Both the position numbers and the translations under genes were made by a program. From Amycolatopsis anabasis (lineage in GTDB: Bacteria; Actinomycetota; Actinomycetes; Mycobacteriales; Pseudonocardiaceae), in contig NZ_VTHK01000015.1 of the NCBI RefSeq assembly GCF_009765355.1, positions 103,031-167,030 on the forward strand: a stretch of 64,000 nt of DNA. Direction: 5' to 3'. Position 1 is the first letter of the stretch. Every line of letters starts with the position of its first letter. The notes under the pieces are model-generated. The model was not told the origin of the DNA. It saw only the letters and a list, made by a program, of their open reading frames with translations, and made no database searches. This document shows, one piece after another, positions 9,226-18,111 of this stretch.

Positions 9226-11031
9226 ATGGACATCTTGAACATCGGGATTCTCGCGCATGTTGACGCGGGGAAGACCAGCCTGACCGAGCGCCTGCTGTTC
9301 GACACGGGCGCCATCGCGAAACTCGGCAGTGTGGACGGCGGCGACACCCGCACCGACTCGATGGAACTGGAGCGCCGCCGGGGAATCACCATCCGCTCCG
9401 GTGTGGTCTCCTTCCCGCTCGACGGCCGGAAGGTCAACCTGATCGACACTCCGGGCCACGCCGATTTCATCGCCGAGGTGGAACGCGCGCTGGGGGTGCT
9501 CGACGGCGCCGTGCTGGTCGTCTCGGCGATCGACGGGGTGCGGGCGCGGACGCGCGTGCTGATGCGCACGCTGCTCCGGCTGCGGATCCCGGCACTGCTG
9601 TTCGTCAACAAGACCGATCGTCCCGGTACGCGGTACGGCGCGCTGCTGGACGACATCGCCGCCCGGCTCACGCCCGGTGTGCTCGCCGTCGGCGGAGTAC
9701 CACGAGAGTCCTCTGTGGACGATCGAGCCTGGCTCGACGATCCGGAACTCCGGGACGAACTGCGCGCGCAGACGCGGAAGTGCCTGGTGCATCCGGTTTT
9801 CTTCGGCTCGGCGCTCACCGGTGCGGGCGTGCGCGAGCTGCTGCGCGGGATCCGCGAACTGCTGCCCGCGACCAGCGGGTCCGGCGGGAGGCCGACCGGG
9901 ACGGTGTTCAAGATCGAACGCACCGCCTCCGGCGAGAAGGTCGCGTATGCGCGGCTGTTCTCCGGCGCGCTGGGCCTCCGGCAGCCGCTCACCTGGTACC
10001 GGTGGACCGGCTCCGGCGAGGTGCGCGCGTACCGCGGCAAGGTGACCGCGATCGGGGTGCCCGAAAACGGCGCCACGGTCCGGGCGTCCCGGGTGGTCGC
10101 CGGAGACATCGCGCGGCTGCACGGGCTCGCCGAGATCCGGATCGGCGACCGGCTGGGCGATCCCGGCGAACCACCGGGCGCGGAGCAGTTCGCGCGGCCG
10201 ACGCTGCGGACCCTGGTCCGCGCGCGGAATCCGGCGGACGCGCCGAAACTCGCCGCCGCGCTGCGCGACCTCGCCGAGCAGGATCCGCTCATCGAATCGC
10301 GGGCGGACGACGGCGAGCTTTCCGCGCTGCTGTACGGGGAAGTGCAGCTGCAGGTGCTGTCCTCGCGGCTGGCCGACGAGTTCGGCGTCGACGTCGACTT
10401 CGCCGACACCCGGACCCGATACCTGGAGAAACCCGTGGGCACCGGCGAATCGGTCCACGAGATAGCCAAACGGGGCCCGAACTTCCACTGGGCCACGATC
10501 GGGCTCCGGGTGGAACCGGGCCCGGTGGATTCCGGGATCCGCTACCGGCTCGAGGTCGAACCGGGTTCGCTGCCTGCGGCGTTCCGCACGGCGATCGAGG
10601 AAACGGTCCACCGCACCCTGCGGCGGGGCCCGCACGGCTGGGAGGTCACCGACTGCGTGGTGACGCTGATCCGGTCCGGGTACGCGGCCCCGGTCAGCGT
10701 CGCCGGGGATTTCCGCGCGCTCACCCCGATCGTGCTGGAACGGGCGCTGCGCGCGGCCGGGACCCGGGTGTACGAACCGGTCAGCCGGTACGAGCTGGAA
10801 CTGCCTTCGGACACGGTTTCCGCGGTGCTGGCGAAACTCACCGAACTCGGCGCCACCCCCGGGAAAGCGGTGGTGGAACCGGAAACCGGCGTATTGACCG
10901 GGGTGCTCCCGGCGGAGCGGGTCGCCGAGCTGGAACGCGCGTTGCCGAAGCTGGCCCGGGGCGAAGCGGTCCTGCTGACCCAGGCGGCCGGATTCCGCCC
11001 GGTCACCGGCCGGGTTCCGGAACGTCGGTGA
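9226..11031 (+). CDS. TetM/OtrA-like ribosomal protection GTPase (EF-G paralogue)
   Basis: A 601-residue translation-factor GTPase with AHVDAGKTS (10-18), RGITI (52-56), DTPGH (74-78) and NKTD (128-131). The EF-G-like C-terminal domains are complete enough to include a domain IV segment (PVSVAGDFRALTPIVLERAL) and a final EF-G V-like fold. It is somewhat shorter than TetM (about 640 aa). Translation starts at the ATG at 9226, where MDILNIGILAHVDAGKT aligns with TetM-type N-termini; the upstream frame is non-conserved. Such proteins remove tetracyclines or related drugs from the ribosome. In actinomycetes many are chromosomal, of unknown specificity, and may give self-protection. Its last 29 bp overlap the end of the convergent regulator. 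Confidence 0.85.
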   Translation: MDILNIGILAHVDAGKTSLTERLLFDTGAIAKLGSVDGGDTRTDSMELERRRGITIRSGVVSFPLDGRKVNLIDTPGHADFIAEVERALGVLDGAVLVVSAIDGVRARTRVLMRTLLRLRIPALLFVNKTDRPGTRYGALLDDIAARLTPGVLAVGGVPRESSVDDRAWLDDPELRDELRAQTRKCLVHPVFFGSALTGAGVRELLRGIRELLPATSGSGGRPTGTVFKIERTASGEKVAYARLFSGALGLRQPLTWYRWTGSGEVRAYRGKVTAIGVPENGATVRASRVVAGDIARLHGLAEIRIGDRLGDPGEPPGAEQFARPTLRTLVRARNPADAPKLAAALRDLAEQDPLIESRADDGELSALLYGEVQLQVLSSRLADEFGVDVDFADTRTRYLEKPVGTGESVHEIAKRGPNFHWATIGLRVEPGPVDSGIRYRLEVEPGSLPAAFRTAIEETVHRTLRRGPHGWEVTDCVVTLIRSGYAAPVSVAGDFRALTPIVLERALRAAGTRVYEPVSRYELELPSDTVSAVLAKLTELGATPGKAVVEPETGVLTGVLPAERVAELERALPKLARGEAVLLTQAAGFRPVTGRVPERR

Positions 11032-14000
11032 GGGCGAGCGCGTCCTCGCGGGACAGCGCCGCGCCGCGGGCGAAGGCCGCGGCGTACGCCGGTTCGCCGA
11101 TGCGGGCCCGGATCCGGCCGGTGCTCCGCTCGAGGTCCGGGTCACCGGCCACCGCCGTGCCGCGCAGGGCGGCGGCCGCGCCGAACAGCAGCGCGGCCTC
11201 CTCGCCGTCCGCGGCGAGCCCCGCGAGGCACTCCACCGCCTCGGCCACGACCGGGAAGTTCCGGTTGGCGACCGCGAGGGCCCGCGCCCGCAGGTACCGC
11301 GTGCGCGCGGACGCGGAATCTCCCCGCGCTTCGGCGACCCGGCCCAGGCCGAGGAACGCGCGGGCGCGGGTCGCCTCGGCGTTCACCGACGGGCTCGGTT
11401 CGCCGCGCAGGACCCCTTCGAACCGGCGCGCGGCGCCGGGCAGATCGCCTTCGAGGCGGGCGACCTCGCCGAGCCCGCGCTCGGCCTCGGCCAGGGTGTC
11501 CGGGGTGCCGACCCGGCGCGCGAACGCCGCCGCGCGCTCGAAATCCGCTCGTGCGGCCGGGAAATCGCCGCCGCGCGCGAGCCCGCTCGCCCGGCGGCAC
11601 AGCAGTTCGGCGGTGTCCTCGGCCCCGCCCAGCCGTTCGACCAGGGTGAGCGCCTCGTCCATCAGCGCGCGGAAACCGGACCGGTCGCCGCGCCAGTCGG
11701 CGAGCCCGGCCAGGTGGTCGAGCGCGTTGGCGACGCCCCAGCGGTCCCCGGCCGCGCGGAACCCGTCGGCGCCCGCGCGGAATTCCGTTTCGGCCTCGGC
11801 TATTTCGCCGCCGAACAGATGGGTCAGGCCCTGGCCGAGCCGCTTGAACGCCTGCGCCCAGCCGTCCGGGCCGAACAGCGTCTCGCCGAGGCCGACGTCC
11901 GCGCCGAGCGGCCCGGCGGTCATGCTCCACAGGAACACCGCGTACGGGCGGCGCATCGTCCGGTCCCGGGCCAGGATGATCGACTTCGTCTGCTCGAGGT
12001 GGGCGGCGAACTCGGCCCGTTCGGTCCCGGCCCCGGCGGCGGTGACCACGCACAGGACATACTCCTCGGCCAGCCCGTCCGGGGGCGTGGTGCCGATCGT
12101 GCGCAGCAGTTCGGCGGCCAGTGGCGCCGCCTCCCCGCGCAGGCCGCGCAGCCACCAGAACCAGGACAGCGCGGCGATCAGCCGCAGCGCGATCCGGGCG
12201 TCCGCGGTGACGGCCCAGCGGAGGGCGGCGGTGAGGTTGCCGTGTTCGGCGGTGAGCCGGGCCAGCCAGTCGAGCTGGTCCGGTCCCCGCAGGTGCGGGT
12301 CGGCGGTTTCGGCGAGTTCGAGGAAGTGTTCGGCGTGGGCGCGGCGGAAGGTGTCCGCTTCGCCCGCTTCGGTGAGTTTTCGCGCGGCGAAGGCGCGGAT
12401 GGTTTCGAGCATGCGGTAGCGCCCGCCGGTCAGTTCGACGAGGGACTTCTCGGCGAGTGCGGGGAGCGGATCGGCGTTGCCGCAGACGTGTTCGGCGGCG
12501 TCGAGGGTGGTTCCGGCGGTGAAGACGGTGAGCCTGCGGGCGAGTTGTTGTTCGTCGGGGGTGAGCAGGTCCCAGCTCCATTCGACGACGGCGTACAGGG
12601 TTTGGTGGCGGGGCGCGGCGGCGCGGTCGCCGCGGGAGAGCAGGCGGAACCGGTCGTCGAGGCGGGCGGCGATGTCCTCGAGGGGGAGCGATCGCAGGCG
12701 GGCCGCGGCGAGTTCGATGGCCAGCGGGAGCCCGTCGAGGGCGGCGCAGATCCGGGTGACGGTCGCGAGCCGGGCGCCGTCCGCGGTGAACCCGGGGGAG
12801 ACCGCGGCGGCCCGGTCGGCGAACAACCGGACCGCGGGGGATTCCGGGAGCGGGGGCAGCGGGCACAGGGCTTCGCCGGTGATGCCGAGCCCTTCCCGGC
12901 TGGTGGCGAGGATGCGCACGGCGGGGCAGGCGGCGAGCAGGCGGGCGGCCAGCCGGGCGGTTTCGTCCAGGACGTGTTCGCAGTTGTCCAGGACCAGCAG
13001 CAGTTTCCGGTCGGCCAGCGCCGCGACGAGCCGGTCGGTTTCCCGCGCCGGAGCCGTTTCGCGCAGGCCGAGGGCGCGCAGCACGGCTTGCGGGACGCCC
13101 TGCGCGATCGGGGCGAGTTCGGTGAAGCAGACCTCGCCGGACACGTTCCCGGCGGCTTCGACCGCGAGCCGGGTCTTGCCCGCGCCGCCGGGACCGGTGA
13201 GCGTGACCAGCCGTCCCGCGGCGAGGAGCGTGCCGATCCGGTCGAGTTCGGCGTCGCGCCCGACGAAACTGGTGAGCTGCGCGGGAACCCCGCGCCGGGC
13301 CGCCGGGGCGGTGAGCGCGGGGTCGGCCCGCAGCACGGCGAGGTGGATTCCCGCGAGTTCGGGCGACGGGTCGGCGCCGAGTTCGTCGGCGAGTGTCCGG
13401 CGGGCGTCCTCGAACACCGCCAGCGCCTCGGCCTGCCGCCCGGCGCCGTGCAGCGCGCGCATGAGCAGCCCGCGCGGCCGTTCCCGCAAGGGGTGCGCGG
13501 CCACCAGCGCCCGCAGCTCGGCTGCCGGCGGGCCGTGCTCACCGAGTTTCAGTTCGGCTTCGCAGCGATCCTCCAGCGCGGTGATCCGCAGCTCCTCCAG
13601 CCGGGCGGCCTGAGTCCGGGCGAAGGGCGCGTCGAGGACATCGGCGAGCGCGGGCCCGCGCCACAGGTCCAGGGCCTCGCGCAGCAAGGTGGCCGCGCGC
13701 CGGTGTTCCCCGGCGGTGAGCGCCCGGTGGCCCTCGCGCGCCAGCCGTTCGAACCGGTGGGCGTCGACGTCCTCCGGGTCGGCCGCGAGCCGGTACCCCG
13801 CGGGGCGCAGTTCGATCAGGTTCGCGTCCCCGAGGCTGCGGCGCAGGCGGGACACCTGGGACTGCAGTGCGTTCGCCGAGCCCGGTTCGTCGCCGTAGAT
13901 CCCGTCGAGCAGGCGTTCGGCGGTCACCATCCGGCCCGCGTCCAGCAGCAGCATCGCGAGCAGGGAACGCGGACGCGGTCCGCCCAGGGCGATCGGGTCG

Positions 14001-14047
14001 CCGCCGGGGGTACGCGCCTCGACGGCGCCGAGGATGCCGAACAACAT
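11003..14047 (-). CDS. AfsR-like BTAD/NB-ARC transcriptional regulator
   Basis: A 1,014-residue SARP-family large regulator. Residues 1-90 form an OmpR-type winged helix (SLLAMLLLDAGRMVTAERLLDGI), about 95-240 a BTAD bacterial transcriptional activation domain, then an NB-ARC-like ATPase with P-loop GPGGAGKT (285-292), Walker B LLLVLDNCEH and LDGLPLAIELAAARL (the GLPL motif). A long helical repeat region runs to the C-terminus. Such regulators switch on secondary metabolism or stress genes after ligand or kinase input. It is transcribed away from the NACHT gene (14128) across about 80 bp and runs into the tail of the GTPase gene. Its target is not visible; the adjacent resistance GTPase is a candidate. 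Confidence 0.9.
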   Translation of the reverse strand: MLFGILGAVEARTPGGDPIALGGPRPRSLLAMLLLDAGRMVTAERLLDGIYGDEPGSANALQSQVSRLRRSLGDANLIELRPAGYRLAADPEDVDAHRFERLAREGHRALTAGEHRRAATLLREALDLWRGPALADVLDAPFARTQAARLEELRITALEDRCEAELKLGEHGPPAAELRALVAAHPLRERPRGLLMRALHGAGRQAEALAVFEDARRTLADELGADPSPELAGIHLAVLRADPALTAPAARRGVPAQLTSFVGRDAELDRIGTLLAAGRLVTLTGPGGAGKTRLAVEAAGNVSGEVCFTELAPIAQGVPQAVLRALGLRETAPARETDRLVAALADRKLLLVLDNCEHVLDETARLAARLLAACPAVRILATSREGLGITGEALCPLPPLPESPAVRLFADRAAAVSPGFTADGARLATVTRICAALDGLPLAIELAAARLRSLPLEDIAARLDDRFRLLSRGDRAAAPRHQTLYAVVEWSWDLLTPDEQQLARRLTVFTAGTTLDAAEHVCGNADPLPALAEKSLVELTGGRYRMLETIRAFAARKLTEAGEADTFRRAHAEHFLELAETADPHLRGPDQLDWLARLTAEHGNLTAALRWAVTADARIALRLIAALSWFWWLRGLRGEAAPLAAELLRTIGTTPPDGLAEEYVLCVVTAAGAGTERAEFAAHLEQTKSIILARDRTMRRPYAVFLWSMTAGPLGADVGLGETLFGPDGWAQAFKRLGQGLTHLFGGEIAEAETEFRAGADGFRAAGDRWGVANALDHLAGLADWRGDRSGFRALMDEALTLVERLGGAEDTAELLCRRASGLARGGDFPAARADFERAAAFARRVGTPDTLAEAERGLGEVARLEGDLPGAARRFEGVLRGEPSPSVNAEATRARAFLGLGRVAEARGDSASARTRYLRARALAVANRNFPVVAEAVECLAGLAADGEEAALLFGAAAALRGTAVAGDPDLERSTGRIRARIGEPAYAAAFARGAALSREDALALTDVPEPGR

Positions 14048-14127
14048 GGCACCGATTGTCGCCGACCACTCGGTTGGCGCTCGTGCGGTCCGGGCCGCGC
14101 CCGGCAGGGTGTACGCGGAGGAGGATC

Positions 14128-17100
14128 ATGGCCAAGAGGTTGAGCTACGCGGACGCCGTGCGGCTGCTCGGCGGCCGGGAGAACAAGGCGGTCGCCGCCC
14201 TGGACAAGCTCACCGGCGGCGCGCTGCTGGCGAGTTCCGCGCTGGGCGCCGGATTCGCGTTGAGCCTGCTCGGCCCCAAATCGGAGCTGGCGCGGCTGTC
14301 CGGCGGGCTGCTCTCCGGGCTGAGCGAGCGGTTGTCCGGGCTGAGCCGGTTCGAACGCAGCGAACGCCTCGCCGCGGCGCACGCGGTCGTCGTGCTCACG
14401 GCGTTCTTCGAGGCGCTCGAGGCGGCCGACCTCCCGTTCGACGGCAAGGCGCTGGAACTCACCAAGGCCGAGCAGGGCATGCTGGCGACCGGGCGGTCCT
14501 GGGCCTCCTCGCGGCTGACCGCACTGGTCACCGATCTGCTGCACTTCACCGTGCCAATGCCCGATCCGGCCCGGCCGTACGAGGCGACCCTGGCGGAGCT
14601 GCGCGCCTTCTTCGAATCGGTGTCGCGTTCCCTGCACCGGTTCGTGCGCGGGCTGGCCATCTGGGACGACCTGGACGAAACCCGCCGCGAGCGCTTCGAC
14701 GCGGTGCTCCGGTCCACGGTCGGCGACCTCGCGCTCGCGCGGTACGAGGAGCTGTTCCGGCGACTGGGCACGGACTTCCCGGAGTTCGCGTTCTGGGCGA
14801 ACTCGGTGGACCACCAGGCGACCCGCGCCCGGATCGAGGCGATGAGCCGCGGTCTGGCCGGGTTGGAACGCGTCCTCACCGAATTCGCGACGGGCCGCGC
14901 GCCGGACGAACGGCGGCGCGCCCTGGCCACCGCCTACCGGGCGGCGCTGGACCGGCCGGTCCTCGCCTCCGGGGACGTTCCGGAAGGGTTGCGCCTGCCC
15001 CGGCTCGGCGAGGCCTACGTGAACCCGGATTTCCGGATCACCCCGGTGGAATCGGCCGATCTGCTCGCCGAGGAGTCCTGGTGGCACGAGCGGCCGGTGC
15101 GCCAGGATCTGCAGGGCTTTCTCGCCGGGCAGCTGACCTCGCCGCGGGCGACCGAGGCGCCGCTGCTGGTGCTGGGCCAGCCGGGGTCCGGGAAGTCGAT
15201 GCTCACCCAGGTGCTGGCCGCGCGGCTGCCGCCGGGTGACTTCCTCGCGGTGCGCGTGGCGTTGCGGGACGTGCCGGCGGACACCGATGTGCAGCGCCAG
15301 ATCGAGCACGCGATCCGCGCCGCGACCGGGGAGAGCCTGACCTGGCCCGAACTCGCGCGGACCGCGGGCGGCGCGCTGCCGGTGGTGCTGCTCGACGGTT
15401 TCGACGAACTGCTCCAGGCGACCGGGGTCAGCCAGTCCGACTACCTGGAGAAGGTCGCCGACTTCCAGCGCCGCGAGGCGGACCTCGGCCGCCCGGTGGC
15501 GGTCGTGGTGACCAGCCGGGTCGCGGTCGCCGATCGGGCGCGACCGGTCTGGGGCATGGTCGCCATCCGGCTGGAGCCGTTCCGGGAGACCCAGATCGCC
15601 CAGTGGCTCCAGGTGTGGAACGCGGCGAACGCCGCCGAACTCGAGGCGCGCGGGGTGAAACCGCTGCCGGTCGAACCGGTGCTCGAGCACGGGGAACTCG
15701 CCGCGCAGCCCCTGCTCCTGCTGATGCTCGCGCTGTACGACGCGGACGGCAACGCGCTGCAGCGCGGCGAGGCGGCGCTGGGCCGGACCGAACTCTACGA
15801 ACGGCTGCTCACCCGCTTCGCCGAACGCGAGGTGCGCAAAACCGCCCCCGGACTGTCCGAAGTGGACTTCCGGCGCGAGGTCGAACGGGAACTCACCCGG
15901 CTTTCGGTGGTGGCGTTCGCGATGTTCAACCGCAACCGGCAGTGGGTCACCGAGGCCGAACTCGACGCCGATCTGCCGCTGCTGCTGGGTGGCCCGTCCG
16001 GGCGGCGGGACCGGACCGAACTGACCGCCGCGCAGATCGTGATCGGCCGCTTCTTCTTCGTGCACGAGGCCCAGGCCACGCACGACGAATCCCGGCTGCG
16101 GACGTACGAGTTCCTGCACGCCACCTTCGGCGAGTTCCTGCTCGGCCGCCTGGTGGCCCGCGAACTCGGCGTGCTCGCCGAAACCGCCGCGCTCACCGCC
16201 ACCCGCGGCCGCCCGGCCCCACCGGACGACGAGTTCCTGCACGCCCTGCTGTCGTTCGTCCCGCTGACCGTCCGCGGCACCGCGATCTCGTTCCTCGCCG
16301 ACCGCCTCACCGCGCTGCCCTCGCGGGACGTGCTGCGCGGCCTCCTGCTCGAGCTGTTCCACCACGCCCTGGGGCCCCGTACCTCCCAGACGTTCGACGG
16401 TTACCGGCCGCGCCGGATCGGGGTGCCGCAACGGCACGCTGCCTACGCGGCGAACCTGCTTCTGCTCATCGTGCTCACCGGCGGCGAGGTCTCCGGAGCG
16501 GAATTGTTCCCCGGCCATCGTGACCCGGTCGAAGGCTGGCACCGGATGGCGCTGCTGTGGCGGTCGCAGTTGCCCGCACAGGGCTGGAACCGCCTGGTGC
16601 ACACCTTCGAATTGCGTCGCGAATGGACTGAGGACGACCAGCCCGAAATCCAGCTCAGCTTCGCGCGGGAGGAAACCACACCACCCAAGATCGATCCGAG
16701 CTGGTCCTACGGCACGTCACTCCGCGGGGAGGCCGGGTGGCGTCATTTCGATTTCGGGGACCTGCGGGCACACAACCACTTTCTGTGCGACCGGGCCGAC
16801 GACACGATCATGCACGCCCTCGAACCGCTCGCGGGCCGACTCGATTCCGCGGTGAGCGCCTTCTCCCGCGACAAGCGGGGAATCGCGAGCTCATCGGCGA
16901 ATTCCCTGTTCGTCCTCTGGCTCACCGCCAACCGCGACGACGCGACGACCGAAGAGCTCGTGGACGCCTACGAGCGGTGCTTGGAAACCATCCTGCACGG
17001 ACCGGACGCCAAGCTCAGCGGCGACGAGCGGAGGTTTGCCTCCTACGTCTTCCGCCAACTCGCCGCCGACAGCGAGCGCCTGCCGCTGGACTGGTGGCGC

Positions 17101-17184
17101 CGCACCATGAACCGGATCTGGGAAGCCGCCGAGCGGGACCGGTCCCTTCGCCGGCTGGGGCGAGGGCTCCCCGAACGCTCCTGA
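14128..17184 (+). CDS. NACHT NTPase with NNH7-like N-terminal domain, probable anti-phage STAND protein
   Basis: A 1,018-residue protein. The N-terminus RLSYADAVRLLGG followed by ALDKLTGG matches the NACHT N-terminal helical domain 7 pattern; residues 1-300 are otherwise all-helical. The NTPase has P-loop GQPGSGKS (350-357), Walker B with NACHT signature DGFDE (423-427) and a TSRVAVADRAR sensor. A region about 570-800 contains FLHATFGEFLLGR, the conserved winged-helix motif of NACHT proteins. The C-terminus is not a clear LRR or TPR array. The start is the ATG at 14128 with GAGGAGG just upstream. Bacterial NACHT proteins of related architecture defend against phages by abortive infection; defence here is inferred from family, since no effector nuclease or TIR domain is seen. 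Confidence 0.82.
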   Translation: MAKRLSYADAVRLLGGRENKAVAALDKLTGGALLASSALGAGFALSLLGPKSELARLSGGLLSGLSERLSGLSRFERSERLAAAHAVVVLTAFFEALEAADLPFDGKALELTKAEQGMLATGRSWASSRLTALVTDLLHFTVPMPDPARPYEATLAELRAFFESVSRSLHRFVRGLAIWDDLDETRRERFDAVLRSTVGDLALARYEELFRRLGTDFPEFAFWANSVDHQATRARIEAMSRGLAGLERVLTEFATGRAPDERRRALATAYRAALDRPVLASGDVPEGLRLPRLGEAYVNPDFRITPVESADLLAEESWWHERPVRQDLQGFLAGQLTSPRATEAPLLVLGQPGSGKSMLTQVLAARLPPGDFLAVRVALRDVPADTDVQRQIEHAIRAATGESLTWPELARTAGGALPVVLLDGFDELLQATGVSQSDYLEKVADFQRREADLGRPVAVVVTSRVAVADRARPVWGMVAIRLEPFRETQIAQWLQVWNAANAAELEARGVKPLPVEPVLEHGELAAQPLLLLMLALYDADGNALQRGEAALGRTELYERLLTRFAEREVRKTAPGLSEVDFRREVERELTRLSVVAFAMFNRNRQWVTEAELDADLPLLLGGPSGRRDRTELTAAQIVIGRFFFVHEAQATHDESRLRTYEFLHATFGEFLLGRLVARELGVLAETAALTATRGRPAPPDDEFLHALLSFVPLTVRGTAISFLADRLTALPSRDVLRGLLLELFHHALGPRTSQTFDGYRPRRIGVPQRHAAYAANLLLLIVLTGGEVSGAELFPGHRDPVEGWHRMALLWRSQLPAQGWNRLVHTFELRREWTEDDQPEIQLSFAREETTPPKIDPSWSYGTSLRGEAGWRHFDFGDLRAHNHFLCDRADDTIMHALEPLAGRLDSAVSAFSRDKRGIASSSANSLFVLWLTANRDDATTEELVDAYERCLETILHGPDAKLSGDERRFASYVFRQLAADSERLPLDWWRRTMNRIWEAAERDRSLRRLGRGLPERS

Positions 17185-17277
17185 CGGATTCCACCTCGAT
17201 GAGACGTTCTCTGCCGGAAATCGCCAGCTTGGCGGTAGCGGCTGGCGGAGAAGTCGTGCGGGCGAGACCGTGGAGCC

Positions 17278-17940
17278 ATGTCTGAACTCGACTTCGATGC
17301 CTTGTACCGCGACGAACTTTCCGAACGATTCCCGGGCGTCCCCTGGGATCTCGGCGAACCGCAACCCGCGGTCGTCGAACTCGAAGCCGCCGGGCGCTTC
17401 GCGGGCACGGTCCTCGACGTCGGCTGCGGCCTCGGCGAGAACACCCTCTTCCTGGCGAGCCGCGGCCACCGGGTGACCGGGGTCGACGCCTCCCCGGCTG
17501 CCCTCGAACAGGCCCGGGAAACCGCGCGGAAACGCGACCTGGAAGCCGAGTTCGCGGTCGCCGACGCGACCGTCCTCGACGGCTACGACGATCGCTTCGA
17601 CAGCGTCCTGGACTGCGCGCTCTACCACTGCCTCGACGACGAGGACCGGCCCCGGTACGCGGCGGCCCTGCACCGCGTGACCAGGCCCGGCGCCCGCCTG
17701 ACCCTGCTGAGCTTCGCCGACACCACCCTGGACGGGCTGCCCGCGCCGCTACCGGTATCCGCGGCGAACCTGCGCGACACCCTGGAACCCGCGGGCTGGC
17801 GGATCACCGATCTCCGCGCGGGCGCACTGTCCTCGGTGGCCTCGGCGATGCCCGACTACGTCGCCCAGCACGGCGTCGAGCCCTCGCGAACCCGGATCCC
17901 GCTCCCGGCGTGGATCGCCGAGGCGGACCGCCGCGGCTGA
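17278..17940 (+). CDS. Class I SAM-dependent methyltransferase
   Basis: A 220-residue protein with the Rossmann methyltransferase motif VLDVGCGLGEN (residues 45-55), motif II acidic residue in VTGVDASP, and the post-I region DCALYHCLDDEDR. The start ATG (17278) has no strong ribosome binding site. It lies about 90 bp downstream of the NACHT gene in the same direction and may be read through from it, but no functional link is evident. The substrate is unknown; the family includes small-molecule and thiopurine-like methyltransferases. Confidence 0.85.
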   Translation: MSELDFDALYRDELSERFPGVPWDLGEPQPAVVELEAAGRFAGTVLDVGCGLGENTLFLASRGHRVTGVDASPAALEQARETARKRDLEAEFAVADATVLDGYDDRFDSVLDCALYHCLDDEDRPRYAAALHRVTRPGARLTLLSFADTTLDGLPAPLPVSAANLRDTLEPAGWRITDLRAGALSSVASAMPDYVAQHGVEPSRTRIPLPAWIAEADRRG

Positions 17941-17984
17941 CCGAAATCGACGGACCTCCCGTCGACGGGGAACGCGCCGAGAAT

Positions 17985-18069
17985 CGGGAGGAAGGGACCT
18001 TTACTCCGGTTCAACTGGAGTAAAGGTCCCTCGCTCCGGTTGAACCGGAGCGAAGGTCCCTTCCTCCCG
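17985..18069. repeat. Nested palindromic element (REP-like) acting as terminator
   Basis: An 85-bp symmetrical element. The outer arms CGGGAGGAAGGGACCTT (from 17985) pair with the complement ending at 18069. Inside are two hairpins: AGGGACCTTTACTCC pairing with GGAGTAAAGGTCCCT, and GCTCCGGTTGAACCGGAGC. The arm AGGGACCTT occurs several times in both orientations, so alternative cruciform folds are possible. It sits between convergent genes ending at 17940 and 18112, where termination is expected. The multi-arm design resembles mobile REP-type palindromes of actinomycetes. Confidence 0.75.
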
Positions 18070-18111
18070 ACGCGGCGACGCGATGCCGGGGCGATGACCG
18101 AACCCCGGCAC

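Noticed and set aside
9780..12419. Plus-strand open frame of 879 codons over the GTPase and regulator genes
   Set aside because: It crosses two real genes on opposite strands and is low-complexity Ala/Arg/Ser; a typical GC-rich shadow.
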